Below are positions 11,404 through 22,632 of a stretch of 64,000 bases of DNA, piece after piece (positions within the stretch are counted from its first letter, which is position 1; the number at the start of each line of letters is the position of its first letter). The DNA is from Dugong dugon. Its lineage: Eukaryota; Chordata; Mammalia; Sirenia; Dugongidae. Both the position numbers and the translations under genes were made by a program. Location of the stretch: assembly GCA_030035585.1 (NCBI GenBank), contig CM057469.1, positions 18,532,501 to 18,596,500 on the forward strand, written 5' to 3'. Under the pieces are notes generated by a model. It had not been told where the DNA came from, did not search any database, and saw only the letters and a list, made by a program, of their open reading frames with translations.

Positions 11404-11426
11404 GGGGGCAGGGGGAGGGGAGGGGG
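11404..11426 (+). other. G-quadruplex-capable G tract
   Basis: Four runs of 5, 5, 4 and 5 G are separated by CA, A and A. The host KIF26B pre-mRNA carries the C-rich complement, so any RNA quadruplex would need plus-strand transcription. It lies inside L2-derived sequence. Confidence 0.6.
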
Positions 11427-11645
11427 AGAACAGAACTATTTTACTAAAATGCCAATCTGATTACCCTGCTTTCCTATACCTCCATTCTAAGAGTTAGCTT
11501 CATGTAATTTTTATTTGTAAACTATTTCTCTGCTAGATTCTCAGCTTGTTAAGGGCAAATACTCTTTCCATTTTTAATTCCCCAGTGTAAAGTACTGTAC
11601 CTGCTACACAGTAGGGACTCAACAAATATTTGTAAAATAAGTAAA

Positions 11646-12802
11646 TAAAAGAATCCAATCAAGACCAAAAGAGTCGAATGACAAAGTTGGCCTGGGTTCA
11701 TCTTCCATTCATTTCGTACAGGTGATTTAGTCACCGATAATACAATTGTCATGAAACAAACTCCTTCAAATCTAAGGTTAACATAGTTTTTCCAACCATA
11801 TTTGTTCTTCCTGACTGAAGAGTTTCATGTGGGTCAACCAGAGTCTAGTTATCCTCTTTTTACTGACTCTTCCTTGAACTGCTGGAACAAATTCTCTTCA
11901 GTACACTAAGCCCTATATCAAAATCTCTATTAATCTTTTTCTCTAAGTTCCAAAGAAAGTAATGTTTATATAACACGATTATTTTTTTTTTTTTTAACCA
12001 TCAGACCAGCTCATCAGTGTGGAGAAAAACAAAACCTACCTAAAGGAAAACTCCAGACTGGTACCATACACTTGACCCGGCAAGGTTAGGTCCACAGGAA
12101 GCAGGTAGCATGATTTTTCCCAGGAGCTAGCAGCCAGCTCTCAATGCACAAGGCTGGACTGGTAATACAAGCCATAGAGTCTGCGGAACTCAAGCAAAAA
12201 CACAAGAACTACCGCCCAGGCAAACAAAGCCACTTACTAATGCTCCTCATTACTTTTTGTTCCATTTGCTCCTCTGAGGGACAGGTTGCTCAGCAATATA
12301 TGATAACACCACTCTTGAGAACACAGTGATTTTCCACATTATTTTGGCCAGAAGAGTACTTGCAGTCTGTTCCTCTAAAGCCTCTGGACTGTGATGAAGG
12401 CAGCAGCTGGAGTCAGAGTCCAGCATGTGTTATACAAATCCCTGTTGATGCTTGTGTCTTGTTTATTATTCTAGAGGCCTCTCATGACAAGCTCAACAAG
12501 ATTTAAGCTGTTCTTCCAAAGGCAGTTTCTTTCCACTTTGTTCCTAAACTTTCTTCCTCCATAAATGCAGTCCCATGAAGCCCTGAACAGAGGGTAGTAC
12601 CCTGAGAATGCAATGTTTTGTTCCCCACAGCTGGCAGCTTCCCAGATGATCAATGGAATTTACCTTCACATGCCTTGTCGTCCTTCCATTGCCCAGGTTT
12701 GCATGTTTGCCCACTGTCCACCACCACCACATTCCCCATCAGGGTCCTTTCTTTCTCAAGAATCTCTATGTTCTTTATAGCAGTCCTATCCCCAAAACTA
12801 CC
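11646..12802. other. Unclassified intron
   Basis: A run of about 14 T at 11982-11995 is the only simple feature. There is no recognisable repeat or gene. Confidence 0.5.
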
Positions 12803-13178
12803 TAACCAATTGCCATTGAGGCGATTCTGACTCTTGGCAACTCCAAGTGTATTCAGTCTACCCAGTAGGAATTTACTAATATCATGTTTGATAAAGTGGA
12901 GGATCAGCAAAAACTAGGATAGCGAGACTTCGTTTCACATACTACGGACATATTACCAGGAGGGATCAGTCCCTAGAGAAGGACATCATGCTTGGTAAAG
13001 TAGAGGGTCAGTGAAAAAGAGGAAAACCCTCAACGAGATGGACTGACACAGTGGCTGCAACAATGGACTCAAACATAGCAACCACTGTAAGGATGGCACA
13101 AGACTGGGCAGTGTTTCGTTCTGTTATACATGAGGTCGCTATGAGTCAGAACCGACTCAATGGCACCTAACAACAACA
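12803..13178 (+). repeat. RTE 3' end with adjoining SINE/RTE scraps
   Basis: 12910-13178 is the 3' end of an RTE-clade LINE: GCGAGACTTCGTTTCACATAC, then GGAGGGATCAGTCCCTAGAG, GACACAGTGGCTGCAACAATGG and a tail ending GGCACCTAACAACAAC. Just left, 12881-12909 (TTTGATAAAGTGGAGGATCAGC) repeats a piece found again at 12990-13012. 12803-12840 matches the reverse-strand start of an AfroSINE. The block is a mosaic. Confidence 0.78.
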
Positions 13179-14261
13179 TCCTTTATTTTTGTTTTTCATA
13201 GAGTTCCCAGAGTCACAAAACAGGCATATGACTACCTCGGAGGGATGCCCAGGAACAAATCAGATGTTTGACAAAGTAATGATGATCATTGCTCTTTGTG
13301 GGAAAGAGCTACCACCTTCACAGCTTCTGCCATTCTCACCACACAATGTGTGAACTGAAGAAAGTCCCTGAGTGTTTCACTCTGATTAGCAAAGAGGAGA
13401 CCAGCATGGCTCATTCTGCAGTTAGGTGGTTGTGAGAGGGAGAAGGAGGGGAGTGATGTTTGCAAGGATACAGCATGTCTGCTCCCGGTGCAGCCTAAGA
13501 CAGCCAAAATAACTACCACAGCAGTGACAACAACTAGGCCATACCCTGAAATCCCAGGCGGCTGACATTCCTACTTCATTAGCGTAAAACTTCAATGTGA
13601 ACTTCCTTCTTGCCCACCAGGCAGCATCTGAACCCAAGGTGTGTTATCATTATCATGAGTCTACTTGTGAGCCAACAGCACTGCACTCAGCAATGGCACT
13701 CACACACACTGGTGTGCACCCGGACATGGATCCTAGCGTGCGAAAAGGAATGACTGTAAAGGCATGCTAGGTAATGAGCCCAAAGAGACAAAAAACACCT
13801 CCCATGGAAGAAATGTTAAATGTCAGACCAAAGTTGTTCTACATGAGCAACTAAATTAACCTGGAATGTAGTGGCAGTGCCCAACCAACGCAAATCTGCT
13901 CCAGATTACAGCAGAGATTTGGTCCTATTAAAAGATGACATAGGCAGCTTCAGTTTGAATGACTGTATTCCACACGGGAGGCTGTTTCCAGTGCCAAAGG
14001 CAGGCAGGAATGGACTTAACAGGGCTGCTTGCTGAAACATGTGAAAAAGTGCCGCAGAGGATAAGACATTTCTACTTCCAAAGAAAAGGGAGATTTTTAA
14101 TTAGAACATCAAATTATTAAAATCAGTCCATGGATTTCTCAGAAAATTAGGGGAAGTATTCTCATCATGACCACAGAAGTTTTTTTTTTTTTTAAGCCTA
14201 CGTCTCATCTTTTTCAACCAGATGGCATGGACAATGTCTCTTGCTTCTTTCAAAAACTTTC
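13179..14261. other. Unclassified intron
   Basis: No repeat or gene recognised in about 1.1 kb. A 12-T run lies at 14180-14192. Confidence 0.5.
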
Positions 14262-15125
14262 AGTTAAGTATATGGGGGTTTGAGTCCCAGCTCTATCACT
14301 TAGTAGCTATATGACTGTGAACCATTTTTAAAAACCAATCCAAGCGTCAGTCTCCTTAAATGTAAAAATGGGATTTGGTAATAGTACCTATTTTATGATA
14401 AACGTGAGCATGATAAATGGAGAAAGACTGAAGTTGTCAAGGATTTCATTTTGCTTGGATCCACGATCAACACCCACAGAAGCAGCAGTCAAAAAATCAA
14501 AAGACATTGCACTGTGCAAATCTGCTGCAAAAGACCTCTTTAAAGTGCTGAAAAGCAAAGAGGTCATCCTGAAGACTAAGGTGCGCCTGACCCAAGCCAT
14601 GGTGTTTTCAATCGCTTCATATGTATGCGAAAGCTGGGCAATGAATAAGAAAGACTGGAGAAGAATTGACGCCTTTGAATTGTGGTGTTGGTGAAGAATA
14701 TTGAATATACTATGGACTGCCAAAAGAACAAATAAATCTGTCTTAGAAGAAGTACAGCCAGAATGCTCCTTAGAAGCAAGGGTGGCGAGACTATGTCTCA
14801 CATACTTTGGACATGTTATCAGGAGAGATCAGTCCCTGGAGAAGGACATCATGCTTGGCAAAGTAGAGGGTCAGTGAAAAAGAGGAAGACGCTCAACAAG
14901 ATGGAATGACACAGTGGCTGCAACAATGAGCTCAAGCATAAAAACGACTATGAGGATGGTGCAGGACCAGGCAGTGTTTCATTCTGTTGCACATAGGGTT
15001 GCTATGAGTTGGAAAGAACTCGATGGCCCCTAACAACAACAACAATAAGCTATTTTATTAAGTAAGGATTAAATGTGATATGTGTAACATGTTTATTACA
15101 GTGCTTGGTACTTGGGGTAAATCCT
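14262..15125 (+). repeat. MIR split by an RTE insertion
   Basis: Left part 14262-14396: GTTTGAGTCCCAGCTCTATCAC...TCCTTAAATGTAAAAATGGG...AGTACCTATTTTAT. Right part 15050-15125: CTATTTTATTAAGTAAGGATTAAATGTG...ACAGTGCTTGGTACTTGG. They rejoin into a near-complete MIR, with the RTE between direct repeats CTATTTTAT. Confidence 0.85.
14397..15049 (+). mobile_element. RTE-clade LINE, 5'-truncated 3' end with RT remnant
   Basis: The 5' part still reads like the end of an RTE/BovB-type reverse transcriptase: VILKTKVRLTQAMVFSIASY, CESWAMNKKDWRRIDAFELW and CW, followed by a stop. Typical RTE order is KVRL..AMVFP..YGCESW..RIDAFELWCWRR. The leading part is out of frame, with a frameshift before VLKSKE. 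The 3' part runs through the CATACTTTGGACATGTTATC and GGAGAAGGACATCATGCTTG motifs to (AAC)n. The 9-base target duplication CTATTTTAT is exact. It is a dead copy. Confidence 0.9.
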
Positions 15126-15204
15126 AGACAATAACAGTAATTATTATCAAAGCTACTATTCTCGGTATCTAATATAGTACTTGTGCAAATTTACTGTCTC
15201 ATAT

Positions 15205-15252
15205 TGTTCTGATGATGATGGTGATGGTGATGATGGCAATGATGATCTTAGG
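15205..15252 (+). repeat. GAT/GGT-rich microsatellite
   Basis: TGATGATGATGGTGATGGTGATGATGG-type trinucleotide units, imperfect, about 45 bases. Confidence 0.8.
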
Positions 15253-15267
15253 ACTTACTTTTATCCA

Positions 15268-15325
15268 GGAGTCAGAATCCACTCAGCAGCAATGGGTTTG
15301 AGATATTTTTTTGGTTTTAGAATTA
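15268..15325 (+). repeat. AfroSINE 3' tail fragment
   Basis: Only the last part is present: GGAGTCAGAATCCACTCAGC AGCAATGGG and a T/G-rich end. Confidence 0.65.
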
Positions 15326-15341
15326 ATAAGGGAGAGAATGG

Positions 15342-15858
15342 TGTTATGGATTGAATTGTGTCCCTCAAAAATGTGTATCAACTTTGCTAGGCCATGATTT
15401 CCAGTATTATGTGATTATCCACTATTTTTTCATCTGATGTGATTTTCCTATGTGTTGTAAATGCTAACTCTATGATGTTAATGAGGCAGGATTAGAGGCA
15501 GTTATGTTAATGTGGCAGGACTCCACCTACAAGATTAGGTTGTATCATTAGTCAATCTCTTTTGAGATATAAAAGACAGAAGCAAGCAGAGAGACAGAGG
15601 GACCTCCTACCACCAATAAGGCAGAACCTGGAGCAGAGCACATTGTTTAGACCCAGGGTCCCTGCATTGAGACACTCCTAGACCAGGGGAAGATTGATGA
15701 CAAGGACCTTCCCCCAGAGCTAACAGAGAGAGTCTTCCCTTGGAGTTGGTACCCTGAATTTGGATTCTGGCCTCTAAACTGTGAGAGAGTAAATTTCTGT
15801 TTGTTAAAGCCATCCACTTGTGGTATTTCTGTTATAGCGGCACTAGATGACTAAGACA
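15342..15858 (+). mobile_element. MaLR-type (MLT1-like) solo LTR
   Basis: It starts TGTTATGGATTGAATTGTGTCC and ends GCGGCACTAGATGACTAAGACA, with AATAAA replaced by AGTAAATTTCTG near the 3' end. Flanks AATGG / GATGG fit a 5-base duplication. A sister copy at 55648-56133 shares the whole order, including GGCAGGATTAGAGGCAGTTATG and TATTTCTGTTATAGC. No internal retroviral sequence is present. Confidence 0.85.
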
Positions 15859-16500
15859 GATGGTAACGAAGAGAACACCTGATCCTCAGTTCATCTTTGT
15901 ATCTGGGCAAGTGAAAGGCTTCTTAAAAGAAACCAAGGTAAGAAAGGGTCCCTGGAATTACTAAACTGAGCATTGACTGGATGGCTACCAGCCTTCTTCC
16001 TCTATTTTAAGAGGTGAAATAATCCAACAGTCATTCATTCCCATGGAACTGAGAACATGAGGCCATCTGAGAAGTAGACCTTATTTAGCCCACGGGAGCA
16101 GGCAATGCTCCAAAGAGGCTTTGCCAGATGTTTAGTCAGAATCACAGAGCATCAACTGGTCAGTGTCTCCAAGGAGCTGCCACCTCTACCCGGGGAGACG
16201 CAGTAGAAAACAGATGATTTCACACTAGAATAACTGTCTTCAAACCAGAAAATCTCATTCTCCAGTCTATCTCTTAACCCCGGGGAAACAGAATCCATTC
16301 ACAAATAGATTAAGAGCTTAGGATGAGAGAGTAGACTCCTACTACCTACTGAAAATGTTTCCCTTAACTTTAAAGTACATGTTCAACATGACACAAAAAA
16401 AAGTCCTAGACTTTATAAATATGAAGCGCTAATCAAAATTCTGGTATGGTACACCAAAATTTTATCTTTTAATTACTAAAGACCATCTGGATTAGATGTA
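15859..16500. other. Unclassified intron
   Basis: No repeat or gene recognised between the LTR and the next SINE. Confidence 0.5.
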
Positions 16501-16708
16501 GGAGTCCCTGAGTGGTACAAATGGTTACTATGCTCAGCTGCTAACCAAAAGTTTGGAGGGTTAAGTCTGCCCAGAGGTACCTCAGAAGAAAGGCCTGGCA
16601 ATCTACTTTAAAAAAATCAGCCACTGAAAATTATATGGAGCACAGTTCCAATCTGACACTCATGGGGTCACCATGAGTTAGACTTGACTTAATGGCAACC
16701 TTGTTTTA
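16501..16708 (+). repeat. AfroSINE (long form)
   Basis: It begins GGAGTCCCTGAGTGGTACAA, carries GAAAGGCCTGGCAATCTAC, and ends in GGCAACCTTGTTTTA. The target duplication GATTAGATGTA is exact (11 bases). Confidence 0.93.
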
Positions 16709-17079
16709 GATTAGATGTATTTTTTTAAGTATAGGTTTTAATGCATTAGGAGGCAAATGGCTTTATTTTCAATCTGTAAGTAGTAGTTGCATCAGGATAA
16801 AGCTATTAAAGGTTTTCTTAATTATCCAGTTATGAAATTGTCTAATGTTTCTTTTTCCTTTATTTTGTAGGCATGCAATACTACATAAATGTACCTGGCT
16901 ATGTTTCTTAGACTTATTAGGAAAAAAGAAATACCTCAGATTGGATGTTTTTGTTTTTAAAACCGATGAGAAAACTTTAACAGATAACCCTGTACTGACC
17001 ACCATGTCCTACAAAAAACTTAAGTACTCCCACTAGCCTTTGTGATCCAGTATTCCAGGCCCCACATCATTTTCCTGAA

Positions 17080-17505
17080 GCTGTCTTTTCTTTTTAATTT
17101 TATTGTGGAAAATATATGTAACAAATGTTTGCCATTTCAACTATTTGAAGTGTACAATTCAGTGACATTAGTTACCTTCACCACGTTGAGCAACCATCAC
17201 CACTATCCATCTCCAACCGTTCTTCATCAAAACCCCAAAGAGAAACTCCGTGCTCCTTCAGCAGTAACTCCCATTCCCTCTCCACCCCCGGCCTCCATCC
17301 CCAGCCCTTGGTAATCGCTAATAAACTTTAGTCTCTATGCATTTGCCTATTCTAGATACTTCATACAAAGAAGATTACACATCTGTCCTTTGGTGACGAC
17401 GTCTTTCACTCAGCATCATGTTTTCCGGGGTCGTCCACATGGTAGTGTGTATCCGGACTTTGTGCCTCTTTATGGCTGAGTAACATTGCATTGCTCAAGC
17501 TGTCT
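17080..17505 (-). repeat. L1 3' UTR fragment
   Basis: Reverse of the common L1 3' UTR: ATGTAACAAATGTTTGCCAT, GTGTACAATTCAGTGACATTAG, GAGCAACCATCACCACTATCCA and CTCAGCATCATGTTTTCC. The same family occurs at 29070-29505 and 43005-43105. Confidence 0.82.
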
Positions 17506-17679
17506 TTTGAGATAGCCCCCTCATAGTTCCTCCTGTGACACTCCAGTACAGTCCAAGGGGCTTCCCGTGGTCTCACGGAAGCCCCCGCGACCTCCCTGCC
17601 TCTGTGTCTTTACTTAGGTTCCTGCCCTGATGGTAATTCCCACCCTCCCTCCTAAGGCACAAGAAGACTTTCACAGTTG

Positions 17680-17795
17680 ATGGATATATTTGCTATTATG
17701 AGTGTATACATACGTCAAAGTGTATCAAATTGTACACTTTAAATATGTACAGTTTATTGTACATCAATTATACTTCATTAAAGCTTACAAAACAA
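17680..17795 (+). repeat. L1 3' terminus
   Basis: TACATACGTCAAAGTGTATC AAATTGTACACTTTAAATATG and TACATCAATTATACTTCATTAAAGC form the typical 3' end of older L1. Confidence 0.82.
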
Positions 17796-17833
17796 AAGGG
17801 TGTTCATACTAAGGCCCAGCTCCTCCAGAAGTC

Positions 17834-17863
17834 TGACTCCCAGAGCTGGGACTCCCAGAGCTG
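17834..17863 (+). repeat. 15-bp tandem duplication
   Basis: GACTCCCAGAGCTGG occurs twice in direct succession without mismatch. Confidence 0.95.
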
Positions 17864-17989
17864 GACTTCCATAGTCCTTCTCTGGTCTGAGTCATTCATA
17901 TCACTTAGCATACATCTCCTGGTTAGTTAGAGTTACATGCTCTATCTCCCCAATCACGGTAAATTCCTAGGGCGCAGAAACCATGCCAC

Positions 17990-18672
17990 AATTTTAATAG
18001 TAATGATAACTCCTACTCTTGCCTCCCTGGAGTCTACTCTTAAGACAGCAGCCAAGGTGATCCTTTTCAATCTTAAATCTGATTCTGTCATTCCTCAGGT
18101 TAAAATCTTCCACTGGCTCTGATCACATTGCTCTCAGAGTCAGAGTCAAAGTCCTCCCACTGGCCCACCAGACCCTGCAGAATCTGGCCCCCTGTTCCCT
18201 CTCTCACTTCATCTCCTATTACTCGGTCCCTTACTCACTCTGCTCCAGCCATAAGACCCTTCTGGCTGTTCCTCCAACACGCCAGGAATGTTCATCCCCA
18301 CCTCAGTGGCTTTGTGCTTGTTGTTCCTTCTGCATGGAAAATTGTCCCCCCCAGAAATCTTCCTGGCTCTATCTCTCACCACCGTCATCTTTGCTCCAAG
18401 ATCACCTTCAAAATGAAGCTTTCCCTGACCACCCTATTCTGACGGAAAACTTCCCCTGCACTTCCTCACCTCCTTCTCTGCTTTATTTCTCTGTAGAGCA
18501 CTGTCACTAATCACAGCCCTTCTTCATCGTCCTTCTCCCCCTGCAAATGGAAACTGGCTGGCAGCAAGGAGTTTTGTCTGTTCTGTTCACTGCTGAATCC
18601 CTAGGCACTAGTGAGAACGTGCCTGAAGTATAGCAGGCACTCAGAAAGTATTTGTTGGATGAATGAATCAGT
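17990..18672 (+). repeat. L2 3' region
   Basis: A long, well preserved L2 end: decayed ORF2 C-terminus (AAAATCTTCCACTGGCTC, TGGCCCACCAGACCCTGC), the CTCCAAGATCACCTTCAAAATG and CTTTCCCTGACCACCCTATT stretches, and the 3' end AGCAGGCACTCAGAAAGTATTTGTTGGATGAATG. Confidence 0.9.
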
Positions 18673-19215
18673 TTCAGTACAAATGGTTCCCAAGTCTATT
18701 AGCTCCATCTTTCCTATGGATTTGATCACTTTCTGCTTTGCAGTAAAGCTATCAAGACTTTAATGTCCTTGAGAGGACGGGGAGAGTGGATTTATTTTGA
18801 CATCCCTGTAGCTGTTTCTGAGATGTTGTCTCCAGGGGACCACCTGCAGTACCATCCTTGGGGAAGCTCGTACCAAGTCAGATGCCGGGGCCTCTCTCAG
18901 GCCTTCTCTGGGGTTGGGGCTCTGGAATCTGCCATTTTAACAAGCACCTCAGTACATTGTCATGGAGGAAAAGATGGGGAAAGAGAAGAAGGAAGAAGTG
19001 GAGAGGGACACTTGTGTCTCCCTTTCAAACACTCAACCCTGAGATCTTCAGAGAGGACTTGACCATTTCATGTGCGACATCTCTGAAGACCTCAGCAATG
19101 GGGACTGCTGCTTTTTGTAGGCAATAATTCAAGACAATGATAAATGGCTATTGGGATATAGCCAGAGACTAAAGGAATAATGCAAATGTCTTTTCACCAA
19201 ATTCTCTCTCTACTC
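18673..19215. other. Unclassified intron
   Basis: Nothing recognised. Overlapping 90-100 codon open frames occur here, but without coding-like residue composition or splice sites. Confidence 0.5.
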
Positions 19216-19431
19216 CAGTGGTTTTCAACCAGGGGTGGTTTTGCCCCCCTGGTGACATTCGGAAATATCTGGAGACATTTTTGGGTATCATAATGGGGAA
19301 GGGGCTATGACACGCACTGGGGAGAGGCCAAGGGTACTTAACTGCTAAACGTCTTAAAATTCATAGGACAAACTCCCTCAACAAAGAATTACCCAGCCCC
19401 AAATGTCAATAGTGCTGAGATTGAAACCCTG
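19216..19431 (+). mobile_element. MER5A (hAT-Charlie non-autonomous DNA transposon)
   Basis: It starts CAGTGGTTTTCAACCAGGGG and continues TTTTGCCCCCCTGGTGACATT, ATATCTGGAGACATTTTTGG and AAAATGTCAATAGTGC-like motifs to GATTGAAACCCTG, giving imperfect terminal inverted repeats. Flanks CTCTACTC / CCTAACTC are a weak 8-base duplication. Confidence 0.9.
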
Positions 19432-20691
19432 CCCTAACTCCTCACACCTGATTCCTTCTCATCCACTCTCATTAGAGAAGAATCTATGCAGGGTGAAGAG
19501 TGGGTGTTCTGATTCCAGATGCAAATTCTGGCCCTTATCTGTCTCAGTTTTACTTAACTGTGGAGATACTAAACTCGAAAAAGCACAACCTCTTAATATT
19601 TGCCTCCTCAGGGGTAGCTGATAATCAGGTGGGTGTGGTGGGTGTGTATGAGTGTGTATGAGCATGCTGTGGGAGGCACGGTCCCTTTATTATTACAATA
19701 CCACATGCTGGTGGACCATGTTCCCAGCTGGCAGCCTCCTCTCTTTCTGGATACTCATGCCATTGGCCTTCCTAGTGACAGAGGCACTGCTGACAGTGCT
19801 GCTAGCTGTTTACAAGAGCGTGGTGGAAAAGGCTGATGTGGAACCCATGGTCCTGTCTACATAAAACCATTCATCTGCTTTGTGGTTTAGGTAGCTGCTT
19901 GCGGAGACTGTCATTTCCATCTCTGTCTCTTGGCCTGGGTTTGAGAGGGGACAGCTGAGGTTGCTATTACTAAGAAATCACTTCAAGCCTCTGGCCAGAT
20001 TTCACATCATGGTAACTCTGCAGTTTCCCTCTTAGAGAAGGAAAACCAATGCGACGATAAAAACAAGACATCTTTAAGAGGTAATTTGGTACAATTATAG
20101 AGAAAACCAAAGAGTTCTTTGTTCCTGCAAAAAAACCACAGACTCTGTAACAGGCTCTGGGCTGGGTTAGGTTTGGTGAGGGAAGTCACAAATGCTTTGG
20201 TCATAAATGCCCCAGGCTGGAGTAGACCTTAGATGATGAGGACCTGAGCTGTACCATGTGTTCTCATTCATGATTCATTAAAAATGCCTTAATGTATCCT
20301 AGGGCAGAGGCAATAGTATCCTACAACATCCAACAGAGGGTCTGTATATCCACGACTAACAACTCTAAGATCTAGCTAAGAGACACTGGCTTGTAGGCTC
20401 CAAATTTAACCAGTGATCATTAGATTTCTTGTTTGTTTATTTGGGGAGAGATGGACTAATCATGACACAGTCAGCAATACTTCTTATACTCCTTGCTTCT
20501 AGAATAATCTTTAGGGAAAAAGTCTGAATGAAAATTCAATGAGATGAGCAAAGCATTACTGAAACAGCTCTGATATGGCGTATTTAGGGAGAAGGGATAG
20601 GAGGAGCTAGAAGCCTTTATCCAGGGATTTGACCATATCTTCCTATCAGCTTCAGCCAATATCATTCCTGAAGATCAGTTGCTATAAGCTA
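19432..20691. other. Unclassified intron
   Basis: About 1.26 kb with no named repeat. A short GTGTG-rich patch lies at 19630-19665. No gene was found. Confidence 0.5.
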
Positions 20692-20875
20692 TTTGTTGTT
20701 GTTAGCTGTCACCACGTCATCTCTGACTCATGGTGACCCCATGTACAACGGAATGAAACACTGCCCAGTCCTTTGCCATCTTCACCATCATTGGTCTGCT
20801 CAAGTCCATTGTTGTGGCCACGGTGTATTTTGAGTGTCACCCCTACCAACCCTCCACCAACACAAGTTGAACCTC
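20692..20875 (-). repeat. RTE 3' tail
   Basis: Reverse copy starting TTGTTGTTGTTAGCTGTCACC, with CATGGTGACCCCATGTACAACG, GGAATGAAACACTGCCCAG and GGCCACGGTGTATTTTGAG. This is the tail shared by RTE-related elements here. Confidence 0.85.
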
Positions 20876-21984
20876 GTTAAGGGCTCTAATCTTTCCTGGC
20901 TTCCCAGAGTATTCTCATGGTAGAAACTGCTGGCAGAGCATCTTGAGGATCTGCGCAAAAGCTGAAGCCATCTGTTTTGAATGATCCCTTCGAGATGCTC
21001 CTACACAGGCTAAACCACACCAAGCCCAAGTTATTATTTAAAAGAGGGAGAGAGTGAGCAAACCAAGACTGCTCTCCGGCCGCCTCTAGCCATTCTAACT
21101 TATGTGAGCCTAGGATCTGACAAAGCACAGTTGTACTTCTCTGCTATACCATTAAATTCTGGATTTCTGTTCCTATTTTCAAAGAAGGATTTCTGACTAT
21201 CTTTAACAGACCTTACAAGGAATCAGTTTGAATCAGTCAATCCATGCACATTGTCCACCTATGAAAATCAATTGTGTAAGAAACTTAAAACAACAGCAAC
21301 TATACCACCAAAATCTCTGATCTGTTAACCTTACGGAGAATATGAAAACCTTCAACAGGAAAGAGTATAGAGCAAAGATTATAAGAATGCATTCAGAGTA
21401 GCAAGGGGACCACACTTCCCTTTTTCCCACTCTACACACACACACATGCACGCACGCACACACACACGCACATACAAATGCAAATCTCTCTTGGAGGAAA
21501 CCAGTAAGATGGCCCTGGTGGTGGAGTCCTGGAGAAACAGTACAGGTAAAACAGGCTCGTAATTGAGATTTTCAATTATCTGCCTCTACCAGTTCTCCTT
21601 AGGATCTATTCTGAAAAAAAATTAACTGTAAAAATGTTCATAAAGTGATTTGAGTGGTCCAGCGGCGGATAAGATTACAAACTGTGCCCCAAGTATTTGC
21701 TGGGTAACTTCAAAGGGGAGGTAGGGATGGGAGAAATACAGCAGAGAGACATTTAGAAATAGATTTTAATATTGATTTTGGTTACAGATTCCAATACAAT
21801 TTGAGAAACATGGTGTGGACTGGATTTGGACCTTCCACACTGACAGGCAATCAGAAACAGGTGAAAGATCTAGGGCAAATCCCCACCACACAGACACGTT
21901 TTAAAACTCTTTAGAATACATTACCTGTAGTACTTTCCAATATAAATGCAGACAAATAGATTTTTGCCTTAATCTATTCATTAA
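20876..21984. other. Unclassified intron with a CA microsatellite
   Basis: Only the interrupted (CA)n at 21431-21478 (ACACACAC with ATGCACGC interruptions) is recognisable. Confidence 0.55.
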
Positions 21985-22190
21985 GGAGCCCTGGTTGCAC
22001 AATGGTTAAGTGCTCAACTGTTAACGAAAAGTAGGCTGTTTGAACCCACCAGTGGCTCCTGGGGAGAAAAGACCTGGTGATCTGCTCCCATAAGGATTAT
22101 AGCCTAGAAAACCCTATGGGGTAGTTCTACTCTGTCCTATAGGGTTACTATGAGTCGGATTTGACTCAATAGCACAGAACAGCAACAAAA
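21985..22190 (+). repeat. AfroSINE (GAGCCCTGG type, long form)
   Basis: It begins GGAGCCCTGGTTGCACAATGG, includes GAAAAGACCTGGTGATCTGC and ends AGAACAGCAACAAAA. The target duplication is AATCTATTCA on both sides. Confidence 0.92.
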
Positions 22191-22194
22191 ATCT

Positions 22195-22322
22195 ATTCAC
22201 TCATTCACCTTTTCATTCACCAATTTCGTTCATTTATCAAACATGTATGAAGTACCTAACATGTGATAGGTCCTGTGATAGGTGCTGGAGAACAAACATG
22301 GTCCCAGCCCTTATGGAATACA
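22195..22322. repeat. L2/MIR-class ancient repeat
   Basis: CATTTATCAAACATGTATGAAGTACCTAAC...GGTGCTGGAGAACAAACATGG is the familiar degraded CATTTATTGAGCACCTACTATG...GGATACAG pattern. Confidence 0.6.
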
Positions 22323-22424
22323 AAATACACTATAATCACAGATGCAAAACAGAAAAAAGTTCTTCCTCTTCATTTGGGAGGCTGATGAAGGCGTTAACAG
22401 AAGGAACAGAGTTCTGGATGTGAA

Positions 22425-22632
22425 TTCAGAAGACCTGGGTTTTAGTCTAAGCTTTGCCATTTTTAGTTGTATAACCTTGGCCACATGACTCAATCTTCTT
22501 GAGCCTTAGTTCCATCATTAGTAAAATAGGGATAATATTTATTCCTTGGTATTGATGTATGGATCAATAGAGTAATAGCTATAAAAGCACTTTGTAAAGA
22601 GCTCTATAAACATAACATGTTAGTATTACAAA
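22425..22632 (+). repeat. MIR
   Basis: Nearly full core: AAGACCTGGGTTTTAGTCTAAGC, then GTATAACCTTGGCCACATGACTC, AGTAAAATAGGGATAATATT and AAAAGCACTTTGTAAAGAG. Confidence 0.8.

Larger units (their letters stand above)
10720..11645 (+). repeat. L2 3' region, split by a SINE
   Basis: The order is typical of L2: pyrimidine-rich former coding sequence, then TTCTCAGCTTGTTAAGGGCAAATACTC, then CCAGTGTAAAGTACTGTACCTGCTACACAGTAGGGACTCAACAAATATTTG. The AfroSINE at 10989-11141 interrupts it. The left part (10720-10980) is less certain than the 3' end. Confidence 0.7.

Noticed and set aside
14368-14694. 108-codon open frame as a host gene
   Set aside because: Its second half is RTE reverse transcriptase; the first half is out of frame. 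It is a dead LINE fragment inside a MIR.
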